From UBA721 sp002705165 (lineage in GTDB: Bacteria > Planctomycetota > Planctomycetia > Pirellulales > Pirellulaceae): a stretch of 64,000 nucleotides of DNA. Shown here in pieces: positions 42,046 through 50,483 of the stretch. Position 1 is the first letter of the stretch, and each line of letters opens with the position of its first letter. The notes beneath the pieces were generated by a model. It was not told where the DNA came from and searched no databases. It saw nothing but the letters and a program-made list of their open reading frames with translations. The position numbers were made by a program, and so were the translations under genes. The DNA lies in assembly GCA_045565995.1 (NCBI GenBank), contig JBJLEF010000001.1:186001-250000 (forward strand). Direction: 5' to 3'.

Positions 42046-43641
42046 TTGTCCAAAGCAACAAAAATCATACTGGCATTTGCTGTACTGAACGCCGTGTTAT
42101 TTGGTTGGTATAGCAGCTTCATCGCCGAAGACGCCTATATTGTCTATCGCTATAGTGAAAACCTGAGTGACGGCAACGGACTCGTTTTCAATCAGGGAGA
42201 GTACGTCTCTGCGTTGACCTCCCCCTTGCACAGTCTCATCGTGAGCGTGCTCTATTGGTTTAGCGGCGAATCAGTTTGGAGTAATCGCCTTGTCGCATTG
42301 CTACTGCATTTCGCGGCCACGGCGTATTCCTATCAAATTTTACGGCAATACAGAACTCTGGTACTTTACGGCTTAATGGTTTGGCTTAGTCCTTACATCA
42401 TCTTTTGGACGGCTGGTGGATTAGAAACTATCTATCTATCTAGTCTTCTAACCGTCGCGTTTACAGCAGCATGCCATTGCAGGCAGCAATTCTCATCTCA
42501 AAACCAACTGCTCTTTTCAGTCTGTCTGGGACTGGCATTTCTCACCAGATTCGACAGTTGTTTAGTCACTCTACCGCTATGGTTTCAGGTGGCGAACTGC
42601 CAATGGAAGCATTCGGGAAACAGCAAGCTGCGGGCTATCCTTTATCTCCTCCTTCCGGGACTGATGATCGCACTGGCTTGGCTTAGCGTGTCCTATAGCT
42701 ACTATCATGATATCTTTCCAACATCGGTTTACCACAAGCCTGCACGCTGGGACCATCAACGCACCAACGTCCTGTATATGATCCAATTCGGGCTTTTAAC
42801 AGGTATCCTTCCATTGCTTGGCTGGACATTGATTAGCCATGTCAAACATAACGGATCGCGGCTGAAGTCAACGGTCAAAGTAACGTTAAGAAACCACTGG
42901 GGAATTTTTACCGGCGGAATTATTTTTTTCTGGTATGCGACAGGAACGGCGACTGCTCACATGATGTTTTCCTATCGAATGCTACTTCCCTACCTGCCCA
43001 TACTCGTAATCATCCTCATCGACTTGATGGACAACATTCACGATGACGGCCTGCAAGCTGGAAGATTTGGACATCGTGGGTGGGGTGTGGTAGTGGCTTT
43101 AGCAGTTACGATGCAAAGCCTGCAATTTTATTACATCGATCAGATCTCCATCAACCCGGGACGCTACGGAGAGTACACAAACCTTTCACGACAAACGTAT
43201 ATGGAATTCATGTCGATTCTGGAAGAGCAAGCGGAAGCAATTAACACCCATTGGCAACAGGAAGGTACCGACCGCCCACCCCAAATACATGTTTATGCTG
43301 CCGGTATTCTTCCGTACAAACTGGAGCGGTCAACAATTGTGGACTGGGGGCTCGTATCGCACCGTAAAAATGTCAAAGTAAACGCGGCGCAACGCGGACT
43401 CTTATACAGCTCTGATTACATTATTACCCTGACACCTCGACACTTCACAAAGAAACACCAGTTACAGAGACCGCCTGACTCGCTCGAACTAATTCATGAA
43501 GAACAACTTGCTGGCTTCGACCATGCCAATGATCAATTGGAGACATTTTCTGTCTTTTTCAATCGTTCGCCGAACGAATACAAACTACCAGCTTACGTTG
43601 ACGGCCCTGCACTTACACCTATTCCTGAAAAGATACATTAG
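42046..43641 (+). CDS. GT-C family glycosyltransferase, AftB-like
   Basis: 531 residues from TTG 42046, five bases after AGAGG; another TTG at 42022 adds eight residues. About ten or more membrane segments are present. The first extracytoplasmic loop holds Glu-Asp-Ala-Tyr-Ile-Val-Tyr-Arg-Tyr, followed by Gly-Asn-Gly-Leu-Val-Phe-Asn-x-Gly-Glu and Thr-Ser-Pro-Leu, the pattern of polyprenyl-phosphate-sugar GT-C enzymes such as mycobacterial AftB (acidic pair in loop one). A C-terminal soluble domain follows. It would add sugars to lipid-linked or surface acceptors outside the membrane. The next gene is a paralogue starting one base after this stop. Confidence 0.82.
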   Translation: MSKATKIILAFAVLNAVLFGWYSSFIAEDAYIVYRYSENLSDGNGLVFNQGEYVSALTSPLHSLIVSVLYWFSGESVWSNRLVALLLHFAATAYSYQILRQYRTLVLYGLMVWLSPYIIFWTAGGLETIYLSSLLTVAFTAACHCRQQFSSQNQLLFSVCLGLAFLTRFDSCLVTLPLWFQVANCQWKHSGNSKLRAILYLLLPGLMIALAWLSVSYSYYHDIFPTSVYHKPARWDHQRTNVLYMIQFGLLTGILPLLGWTLISHVKHNGSRLKSTVKVTLRNHWGIFTGGIIFFWYATGTATAHMMFSYRMLLPYLPILVIILIDLMDNIHDDGLQAGRFGHRGWGVVVALAVTMQSLQFYYIDQISINPGRYGEYTNLSRQTYMEFMSILEEQAEAINTHWQQEGTDRPPQIHVYAAGILPYKLERSTIVDWGLVSHRKNVKVNAAQRGLLYSSDYIITLTPRHFTKKHQLQRPPDSLELIHEEQLAGFDHANDQLETFSVFFNRSPNEYKLPAYVDGPALTPIPEKIH

Positions 43642-43642
43642 C

Positions 43643-45265
43643 ATGGCAATGCCCGACGACATCGCCGAAACGACTTTACCGACGGTCGAGGAGTCCTGTT
43701 CACGTTCTTCGCTCAAGAAACAGTGCACACTTGCCTTCTGTCTGTTACTGGCTAGCATTGCCTATTTGGGAGTTCGAACACACCGATCGTTCTTTCATGA
43801 CGATGCCTACATCACTTTGCGTTATGCCAATCACTGGCAAGCAGGAAGTGGCCCGGTCTGGAATCCCAACGAACGAGTCGAAGGCTATACAAGTTTTCTA
43901 CATCTGGCTGTACTAACCCCACTGCAAAAAATCGGCATCTCACCGGAAGGTTCCGCGCGAATCGTGGGGCTCTGCTCTTACCTCGCAATCTGGATCACGA
44001 TTGTTTATTACAGTTACAAAACTGAATCGAATCAAATTCACCGACTCACCAAGATGTTGATTCTCATGGGCACCATTCCAACTGCCTTTATCACTATTGC
44101 CTGGAGTCTGGGAGGACTCGAAACACCGCTTTACATGTTGTTATTGATGTCAGCTACTTACCTATTCACAACATTCGAACAGAACGCTTCCACAGGCAAG
44201 GCGATTACTGTCGGACTGCTGCTGGGACTTTGCACTCTCACCCGGCCCGAAGCGGCACTATTTGTCGTCATCACCATCAGTACAGGGCTAGTGTTCTACA
44301 AATCAAGGAAGATCTCACTTTGTATACTGCTGGCATTTAGTATCCTTTACATGCCCTACTTCGTTTGGCGATGGCAATACTACGGAGACATACTGCCCAA
44401 CACTTTTTATGCAAAACTAGGGACACCGCTCACCAAACGTCTTCAAGATGGGTTCTATTACTTGCATACATTTCTGCGGTCAGCGCCCTGGACTGCATTA
44501 CTCGCACTGGCAAGCTGGAGCTATACACTTTTCAAACAATCTGACCGAAGAACGACCAGTTGGAAATATATGACAGCAATCAGCCTGGTTGCCACAATTT
44601 ATATAGTCTGGACTGGTGGCGATCACATGCCAGCCTATCGTTTCTGGGCTCCCTTGATTCCCATTTATGCCTGGTTCATTGCTCATGCATGGTCATCACA
44701 AGCAGACACAACAACATTCAGACAATGGGCTCTGTTACCGGCAATTCTCATCCTTCTGAGTATGAGTCAGTTCCTGGTTGTAGAGGAACGCATGCAGAAC
44801 GCTCGACGTGCTGATCCTGCAGCAGCTATAGGCAAACAGGTTGGAAACTATATTTCAAAACACTTCGCCCCCAAATCAGTAATTGCAACCAACTCCGCAG
44901 GTGCCGTTGCCTACTTTGCTCCTGACCACTATTTCATCGATATGCTCGGCCTGAATGATCGCACCATTGCCAAACGCGATAATTTCCCAATACGAACGCA
45001 CTGGCAGCAGTTTCCAGGGCATAGCAAAGGTGACGGGAAATACGTGCTCTCGCGTCACCCGAACTATATCATTCTGGGGCCGGCGGAAGGAACGGTTGCT
45101 AATACTGCCAACGAAAAGAAAGTCAGCGTTGTCTGGTTCTTGTCTGATCAGGAGATCGCAGAAGCACCGGCGTTTGTCAGCAACTACCAGCTGAAAACAG
45201 TTTCATTAAGTAACACATTAATATTTAATTATTACGAACGTAAGCAAGCAGCTACTCACCCTTAA
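43643..45265 (+). CDS. Second GT-C family glycosyltransferase, AftB-like
   Basis: 540 residues from ATG 43643, one base after the previous stop; an upstream frame to 43496 overlaps the first gene and is unlikely. The layout matches its neighbour: Asp-Asp-Ala-Tyr-Ile-Thr-Leu-Arg-Tyr-Ala-Asn in the first outer loop, then Gly-Pro-Val-Trp-Asn-Pro-Asn-Glu-Arg-Val-Glu-Gly-Tyr-Thr-Ser-Phe, then multiple membrane segments and a soluble C-terminal domain with Ala-Asn-Tyr-type secondary structure. Its Asp-Asp pair is closer to AftB than the Glu-Asp of the first. Tandem duplicates probably extend the same glycan. The 3' end overlaps the convergent hydrolase gene by 14 bases. Confidence 0.84.
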   Translation: MAMPDDIAETTLPTVEESCSRSSLKKQCTLAFCLLLASIAYLGVRTHRSFFHDDAYITLRYANHWQAGSGPVWNPNERVEGYTSFLHLAVLTPLQKIGISPEGSARIVGLCSYLAIWITIVYYSYKTESNQIHRLTKMLILMGTIPTAFITIAWSLGGLETPLYMLLLMSATYLFTTFEQNASTGKAITVGLLLGLCTLTRPEAALFVVITISTGLVFYKSRKISLCILLAFSILYMPYFVWRWQYYGDILPNTFYAKLGTPLTKRLQDGFYYLHTFLRSAPWTALLALASWSYTLFKQSDRRTTSWKYMTAISLVATIYIVWTGGDHMPAYRFWAPLIPIYAWFIAHAWSSQADTTTFRQWALLPAILILLSMSQFLVVEERMQNARRADPAAAIGKQVGNYISKHFAPKSVIATNSAGAVAYFAPDHYFIDMLGLNDRTIAKRDNFPIRTHWQQFPGHSKGDGKYVLSRHPNYIILGPAEGTVANTANEKKVSVVWFLSDQEIAEAPAFVSNYQLKTVSLSNTLIFNYYERKQAATHP

Positions 45266-46391
45266 GCACTTGGTCAAAGAGTGGAAATGCCACATCTCCA
45301 TTCCAACGATGACCACCGTCGAAATGATCGTAGTGTAGATTCTCGCGCTGACCATAGGCGTTATAGATACGCTCCAACCTTTGTTTGAACTTTGTGTCCC
45401 AGCCATCACCAACAATTAAAGCGTCTTTATTTCCCATTTCCCAAACAGCAGGTCGGGGAGCAATCAAACTACCTATCTCGCTGTAATCTCCATATTCCAA
45501 GAGACTGGGGATGATCTGCAAGCCACAACTATAACGTAGCGACGTCCGTTCCTGTAGCAGATTCAGAGCGCCACTGATTGCAGCAACCTTAATACGAGGT
45601 TCCATGGCTGTCGCCATCATGGTCATGCGACCACCATACGACAAACCAGCACAACCTATTTTATCGGGGTCGACTTCCGACCGACTTTGAAGGAAGCTGA
45701 CTGCCCAGCGAATATCCCGCACATTTTCAGCAAGCGGTACCCGCCCCAATGCCATCATGCGTACAAATGTCACGGCACAGGGGTCCGAACCATATCGATC
45801 TTTTTCAACTCGATCACCAAACGGAATTAAACAAGGACAAACCACAACATAGCCACGACGAACAAATTGCAAACCATAGTCATAATTGGCACGTTCAATG
45901 TCAGCTGCTACACCAGGCAGATCCGCTCGACCCGCCACGGCATGATGCCCGAACTCTCCATGACCATGTATCGCCACCACCGCGGGTCTTCCTCGAGACA
46001 CTCCATCACCAGGAATGAGCAGATAGACTGGAAGATCCGGAACACCGTTAGCTTTGAGAATAATCTCATAGCGAGTGTGATCCTCCATTCTCTTTCCTCC
46101 CACCATCACCGTTTCCCACCGTTTTGGCGGACTGGTTGAGCCTACTAATTCTCTTAACTTTCCGGAGAAGCCGGTATGCCATTGTTCTGCCTCAGTGACT
46201 GTCTCACCGTGAAACAGCATCTGCAACTTCGCCTTAGAGATTTCCTGGCGCAGGGACTCATTGATCGTCTGAGTCGAGAGATCCTCGCGTCCCTGTTGTC
46301 CCTGTTGTCCTAGTAAGGAACCTAACAACATCGACTGCAACCACAGGCTGAAAAACAGCCGTTTGAAAGCCATCATTTTCATCGAGCACAT
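45252..46391 (-). CDS. Secreted alpha/beta hydrolase (dienelactone hydrolase/acetyl esterase-like)
   Basis: 379 residues, ATG 46391; later Met codons (46382, 46376) are alternatives, as the signal-like hydrophobic stretch begins at residue 8. The nucleophile elbow Gly-Leu-Ser-Tyr-Gly-Gly lies near residue 248, the catalytic His in His-Phe-Asp-Gly-Gly-His-Arg-Trp near the C terminus, and a candidate Asp in Asn-Lys-Asp-Ala-Leu-Ile-Val-Gly-Asp. The oxyanion-side His-Gly-His-Gly is also present near 145. The family covers xylan/acetyl esterases and other small-ester hydrolases. The SDR gene upstream ends four bases earlier on the same strand. Confidence 0.82.
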   Translation of the reverse strand: MCSMKMMAFKRLFFSLWLQSMLLGSLLGQQGQQGREDLSTQTINESLRQEISKAKLQMLFHGETVTEAEQWHTGFSGKLRELVGSTSPPKRWETVMVGGKRMEDHTRYEIILKANGVPDLPVYLLIPGDGVSRGRPAVVAIHGHGEFGHHAVAGRADLPGVAADIERANYDYGLQFVRRGYVVVCPCLIPFGDRVEKDRYGSDPCAVTFVRMMALGRVPLAENVRDIRWAVSFLQSRSEVDPDKIGCAGLSYGGRMTMMATAMEPRIKVAAISGALNLLQERTSLRYSCGLQIIPSLLEYGDYSEIGSLIAPRPAVWEMGNKDALIVGDGWDTKFKQRLERIYNAYGQRENLHYDHFDGGHRWNGDVAFPLFDQVLKGE

Positions 46392-46395
46392 CGGA

Positions 46396-47172
46396 CTACC
46401 GTGCAGTCCAACCTCCGTCGACGACCAACATGCTTCCAGTCATATAACTAGAAGCATTACTAGAAAGAAAAATAGCGGCTCCTTGAATCTCTTCCATCTC
46501 GCCCCAGCGTTCTAAGGCAACCGCGCCAACAATAAACTTCTTAGTTTGCTCATCATCTTTGATCGGAACATTCATCGGCGTAAGAAACGGCCCGGGGCAA
46601 ATCGCGTTACAGGTGATTCCAAATTCGGCAAGCTCGAGTCCCAGAGCCCGAGTCATCTGAGCTACAGCACCCTTACTCGAAGTGTACGGAGTTCGATTCG
46701 ACAGGCCAACCAAGCCAAGTGTACTCGCCAAGTTCACAATACGACCATAGCCCACCTTCTTCATATGAGGCACGACAGCTCGAGCCATTCGCCAAACACC
46801 GTTGACGTTGACATCCATAACTTGCTGAAAATCTTCGAAGGAGAGTTCATCAATCGGGCCACGAATGTTGATACCCGCATTATTAATCAATACATCAACT
46901 TTACCGAACTCACTGATACATTTCTCTAACACTGCGTTGACATCATGTTCGCATGTCACATCCGCCTTAAGACCAATCGCTCGCACCCCGTGATCTGCCG
47001 TGATCTCATCTGCCGCGGCGTCGGCTTCTTCCTGATTGCGGCTAATAAGCAGTACATCCGACCCTGCAGATGCCAAACCAGCTGCCATTGCCTTACCAAG
47101 CCCTTTAGAACCCCCGGTAACAATCGCAGTGCGGCCGGTCATGTCGAACTGTTTAATTCCTGGTAACGCCAT
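46396..47172 (-). CDS. SDR family NAD(P)-dependent oxidoreductase
   Basis: 258 residues, ATG 47172, with GGAG about eight bases upstream. The classic SDR features are present: Thr-Gly-Gly-Ser-Lys-Gly-Leu-Gly near residues 19-26, Asn-Asn-Ala-Gly, a Ser in Leu-Ala-Ser-Thr-Leu-Gly, Tyr-Thr-Ser-Ser-Lys (catalytic Tyr-x-x-x-Lys) and Pro-Gly-Pro-Phe-Leu-Thr-Pro-Met. The closest general resemblance is to gluconate 5-dehydrogenase and 2-deoxy-D-gluconate 3-dehydrogenase, so a sugar acid substrate is likely. It is co-transcribed with the downstream esterase-like gene, a pairing consistent with sugar or uronate catabolism. Confidence 0.9.
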   Translation of the reverse strand: MALPGIKQFDMTGRTAIVTGGSKGLGKAMAAGLASAGSDVLLISRNQEEADAAADEITADHGVRAIGLKADVTCEHDVNAVLEKCISEFGKVDVLINNAGINIRGPIDELSFEDFQQVMDVNVNGVWRMARAVVPHMKKVGYGRIVNLASTLGLVGLSNRTPYTSSKGAVAQMTRALGLELAEFGITCNAICPGPFLTPMNVPIKDDEQTKKFIVGAVALERWGEMEEIQGAAIFLSSNASSYMTGSMLVVDGGWTAR

Positions 47173-47197
47173 TTTCTATTCTCCATCTATAAAGAAA

Positions 47198-47235
47198 AAC
47201 CGCAGACGCACTTGGTATTAAGTTCGCCTGCGGTT
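47198..47235 (-). terminator. Intrinsic terminator of the LRR gene
   Basis: AACCGCAG (47198-47205) pairs with CTGCGGTT (47228-47235), with further partial pairing. On the leftward strand the stem is followed by TTTTTCTTTAT. It lies 25 bases beyond the LRR gene stop and 26 bases before the SDR start. Confidence 0.85.
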
Positions 47236-47259
47236 GCTCCATCAATTTTGCCTATCTGC

Positions 47260-48054
47260 TTAACTTGCTTCCTGTTTGGCTTCTTCAGCCTTCTTAGCTG
47301 CTTCTTCTTCAGCCTTCTTCTTAGCTGCTTCTTCCTCAGCCTTCTTCTTAGCTGCTTCTTCCTCAGCCTTCTTCTTAGCTGCTTCTTCCTCAGCCTTCTT
47401 CTTAGCTGCTTCTTCCTCAGCCTTCTTCTTAGCTGCTTCTTCTTCAGCCTTACGTTTTGCTTCAGCTTCAGCTTTGGCTTTTTCCACAACCAGGTCCGGA
47501 ATGATCTTCAGGTCAGGGCGAGCTGCTTTCAGCTTAGCGACTCCTTCGATCGTAATACCTGTTTCCCAGATGTATACTTTTTTGAGTGACTTAATTTTAA
47601 CGATATCTTCGATCGATGCGTCGGTTACTTTCGTGCCGTATACGTTGAGGTATGAAAGGTTTTCCAAAGCTAACAAATGCTTTAGGCCTGCATCCGTCAA
47701 TTCTGTCTTTTCCAAATGCAGACGCTCAAGACCTTTTAAGCCAGTAAGATTTGCAGCACCTTCATCATTCAGCTTGGTACCCCGGAGGTTGAGTGAAAGA
47801 ATAAAACTGAGATCTTTAACACTGGCAATCTGTTCATTTCCAATTTCACCTGAAGCCAAGTGAAATGCGATATTCAGTCGATTGTCGTTTTGAGCAACTT
47901 CCAGAACCGAAGCCCCGGCTTCTTGAATCTGAGCGATGCGAGCTTTATCGACATCTGAATACTCAACCTTAACGCCTTCGTCCTGAGCGTTGACCACTGC
48001 CACGCTGCTCGCCACTACAATTACAAAACTAATGACCTTTGAAACAAACTTCAT
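47260..48054 (-). CDS. Secreted leucine-rich-repeat protein with charged single-helix tail
   Basis: 264 residues from ATG 48054, with GGAG nine bases upstream; the frame extends to 48105 without a clear signal before this Met. A signal peptide ends near Val-Asn-Ala-Gln-Asp. A leucine-rich-repeat region (about 55-190) has the repeating Leu-x-x-Leu-x-Leu-x-x-Thr/Asn-x-Leu-x-Asp-x-Gly-x-x-x-Leu pattern. The C terminus consists of near-identical Ala-Glu-Glu-Glu-Ala-Ala-Lys-Lys-Lys units, predicted as a stable single alpha helix rather than a coiled coil. The LRR surface likely binds protein partners; the helix could span a distance. Function unknown. Confidence 0.82.
   Translation of the reverse strand: MKFVSKVISFVIVVASSVAVVNAQDEGVKVEYSDVDKARIAQIQEAGASVLEVAQNDNRLNIAFHLASGEIGNEQIASVKDLSFILSLNLRGTKLNDEGAANLTGLKGLERLHLEKTELTDAGLKHLLALENLSYLNVYGTKVTDASIEDIVKIKSLKKVYIWETGITIEGVAKLKAARPDLKIIPDLVVEKAKAEAEAKRKAEEEAAKKKAEEEAAKKKAEEEAAKKKAEEEAAKKKAEEEAAKKKAEEEAAKKAEEAKQEAS
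47281..47452. repeat. 27-bp tandem repeats encoding a charged helix
   Basis: About six near-identical 27-bp units encode Ala-Glu-Glu-Glu-Ala-Ala-Lys-Lys-Lys. They differ by single bases such as TTCTTC versus TTCCTC. The regular Glu3/Lys3 spacing gives i to i+4 salt bridges, the hallmark of single-alpha-helix domains. Confidence 0.92.
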
Positions 48055-48165
48055 TGGTACTTCTCCTACCTTATATGCTTTCAGGGTAAAGCCTGAATAT
48101 TTCAAGTTATCTCAATCTTATCAAATCCAATTCCCGCTTCAATCACCTCGCAAAAAAAGCCGGTC

Positions 48166-49488
48166 TTACAATTCCCAACCTTTACGGTACTCTTTATGAA
48201 TCAACTGTTGAGCTCGCCTGGAATTTGTTACTTGCAGTTTTTTACTATCCCATTCCAGTGGCTCACCGCTCTGATACGCAACGGTACCCAAGAGTACCGA
48301 TTCGGTTAACGCACCGGAATAATCGAAGTTGCAAGTGGTTTCGCCATCGTCTCGAATAGCTTGTAACCATTCGTTGTGATGGCCAATCGAATCCGAGATC
48401 CATGGATCGGGGACCTTGTGTTGAATCTGGTGACCTTCGGGTGAAAGGACTATGTGTTGAGAATAGTTCGAAAGGATCATACCTTTCGTTCCAACAAACA
48501 ACTGCCCACCACCCCATGGTGCAATAGGCTTACCAGCCAGGTCTTTCAATCTTTCAATTTCCTTTGGTCGTTTTCCACTGTCATACCATGTCAGGTGAAC
48601 CGGAGGCTTCTTCCCCCGGTTGGGATATTGATAATCCACAATACACCAGGCTGGAGTACTCACAGGATCCACTTCCGGGCCCTTGGCCTTAACCGCTAGT
48701 GGATTCCGCAGGTCCAAGGCCCAATGTGCTAGATCCATGTAGTGACAACCGAAGTCACCTAATGACCCACGGCCATAATCCCAGAACTTACGCCAATTGA
48801 ATGGGTGGATGTCAGCACAGTAATCCCGTTGAGGAGCAGGGCCTAACCATAAATCCCAATCAACATGTTCCGGCTTCTCACTCTTTACAAACTTGGCCCC
48901 CGTATAAACAGCATTTGCCCACACATGAACACGTTCAACCTTTCCAATCCCTCCGGACTGAACCAATTCCACTACACGTCGATAGTTCGCCAAAGCATGA
49001 ATCTGCGTACCCATCTGAGTTTTCAGTTTGTTCGCTTTAGCAATATTCGCCAGAGTTCTGGCCTCGTAGACAGTGTGTGTTAGCGGCTTTTCACAATAAA
49101 CATGTTTCTTCATTCGCAGAGCCATCGCTGCAGCGGGAGCATGAGTGTGATCGGGCGTACTGACAATCACACCGTCGATTTTCTCCGCTTCCTTTTCGAG
49201 CATCACACGAAAATCTGTATACTTACGTGCATTAGGAAACGCCTGAGTTCCAGTCTCTAACAGCTTGGAGTCAATATCGACCATGGCAATCATATTTTGA
49301 GTTGCACAGCCTTTGATATTCCCGGCAGCTCTCCCTGTCACGCCAATGGCAGCCAAATTGAGTCGCTCATTAGGAGAAGTTGATTCCTGAGCTGGTGCCG
49401 GATTGACAAACACTCCTGAACCGATCACCGATGCCCCCACTGCAGCGTGGAAGTGGCGGCGGTTCAATTTATTCGGATTCCTTGACAT
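48166..49488 (-). CDS. Tat-exported Gfo/Idh/MocA family oxidoreductase
   Basis: 440 residues, ATG 49488, with AGGGAG eight bases upstream. A twin-arginine signal (Asn-Arg-Arg-His-Phe-His) precedes the Rossmann domain with Ile-Gly-Val-Thr-Gly-Arg-Ala-Ala-Gly. Later motifs are Val-Ser-Thr-Pro-Asp-His-Thr-His and Lys-His-Val-Tyr-Cys-Glu-Lys-Pro-Leu-Thr-His-Thr, where Glu-Lys-Pro is the family signature. Tat export lets the protein fold with its NAD(P) cofactor before crossing the membrane. Exported members are abundant in planctomycetes and usually act on sugars or sugar derivatives; the substrate here is unknown. Confidence 0.92.
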   Translation of the reverse strand: MSRNPNKLNRRHFHAAVGASVIGSGVFVNPAPAQESTSPNERLNLAAIGVTGRAAGNIKGCATQNMIAMVDIDSKLLETGTQAFPNARKYTDFRVMLEKEAEKIDGVIVSTPDHTHAPAAAMALRMKKHVYCEKPLTHTVYEARTLANIAKANKLKTQMGTQIHALANYRRVVELVQSGGIGKVERVHVWANAVYTGAKFVKSEKPEHVDWDLWLGPAPQRDYCADIHPFNWRKFWDYGRGSLGDFGCHYMDLAHWALDLRNPLAVKAKGPEVDPVSTPAWCIVDYQYPNRGKKPPVHLTWYDSGKRPKEIERLKDLAGKPIAPWGGGQLFVGTKGMILSNYSQHIVLSPEGHQIQHKVPDPWISDSIGHHNEWLQAIRDDGETTCNFDYSGALTESVLLGTVAYQSGEPLEWDSKKLQVTNSRRAQQLIHKEYRKGWEL

Positions 49489-49672
49489 GAAGTGCTCCCT
49501 TCAGAAAGCAGTAACACATTTACCTTTTGAATTTGCCGTTCATTATATGCCATTCAACCTCGAAATACTCTTAATTTACCCTGACTGTTTTGTGGGCCAA
49601 TAGCCAGTAAAATGAATGGTCATCCAAACAATGGAGATAATTTTCAGTTTTAAAGGCGAGGTATTAACAGCC

Positions 49673-50470
49673 ATGACATGCGTCAAAGACAAAGTCATTA
49701 TCATCACCGGAAGTACATCAGGAGTTGGCGAGTCATGTGCTCTCGAGGCTGCTAAAAACGGAGCCGGTGGCATCGTCATTACCGGCCGTGATACACAACG
49801 TGGCGAAGCTGTTAAGACAGCCGTCGAAGCTCTGGGAACCGATGCCATTTTTGTAGCGGCCGAGCTAGCTGATCCGGAACAGTGTCGTAATATTGTCACA
49901 CAATGTGATGCAAAATGGGGAAGGGTCGATGGCTTAGTTAACAGTGCTGCAGATACTAATCGTGGTACCCTAGAAACAACCACTGTCGAATTCTGGGACT
50001 ATCAGATGAACGTCAACGTTCGAGCCCCGTTCCTGCTAACACAGGAATGTGTCAAAATCATGCAACGTGAAAAGATCGCCGGATCTATCGTCAACATCCT
50101 TTCTGTTGCAGGTTTCTGCGGGATGGACATCCTGTGTTCGTATAGCACAACCAAAGGTGCACTAAGAACGCTGACAAAGAACAATGCCCATGCATTACGA
50201 CGTCATCAAATCAGAGTCAACGGGATTAACCTCGGATGGACAGATACTCCTAAGGAACACGTCGTCCAACAAGCCCAGGGAAGTCCGAAAGACTGGCTGG
50301 AAACTGCCGAAGCAGCCTCACCGTTTGGACGGCTCCTCAAGCCAGATGACGTCGCCAAGCTTGTAAATTATCTACTCAGTGATGATTCCGGAATCCTTAC
50401 CGGATCATGCATCGATTACTCACAACGAGTTTTGGGGGTCTTCCCGCCGGAAAATGTTGTGCTCGATTAA
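49673..50470 (+). CDS. SDR family oxidoreductase
   Basis: 265 residues from ATG 49673; the frame is open to 49616, but this Met begins the conserved fold. The cofactor motif Gly-Ser-Thr-Ser-Gly-Val-Gly is near residues 12-18. Asn-Ser-Ala (in place of Asn-Asn-Ala-Gly), Ser in Ile-Leu-Ser-Val-Ala-Gly, and catalytic Tyr-Ser-Thr-Thr-Lys follow. An Asn-Gly-Ile-Asn-Leu-Gly-Trp motif replaces the usual Pro-Gly. The substrate cannot be named. It is divergent from the Gfo/Idh/MocA gene and converges on the large cytochrome gene with 13 bases between. Confidence 0.88.
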   Translation: MTCVKDKVIIITGSTSGVGESCALEAAKNGAGGIVITGRDTQRGEAVKTAVEALGTDAIFVAAELADPEQCRNIVTQCDAKWGRVDGLVNSAADTNRGTLETTTVEFWDYQMNVNVRAPFLLTQECVKIMQREKIAGSIVNILSVAGFCGMDILCSYSTTKGALRTLTKNNAHALRRHQIRVNGINLGWTDTPKEHVVQQAQGSPKDWLETAEAASPFGRLLKPDDVAKLVNYLLSDDSGILTGSCIDYSQRVLGVFPPENVVLD

Positions 50471-50483
50471 ATAAAGCCTGACT

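Noticed and set aside
41910..42122. 70-residue leftward frame between the BaiN-like gene and the first glycosyltransferase
   Set aside because: It overlaps the N terminus of a well-supported gene and has no recognisable domain.
47212..47863. Two long forward frames opposite the LRR/helix gene rich in Phe/Leu/Ser
   Set aside because: They mirror the repeat codons on the other strand. The reverse frame has a signal peptide, LRR pattern and terminator.
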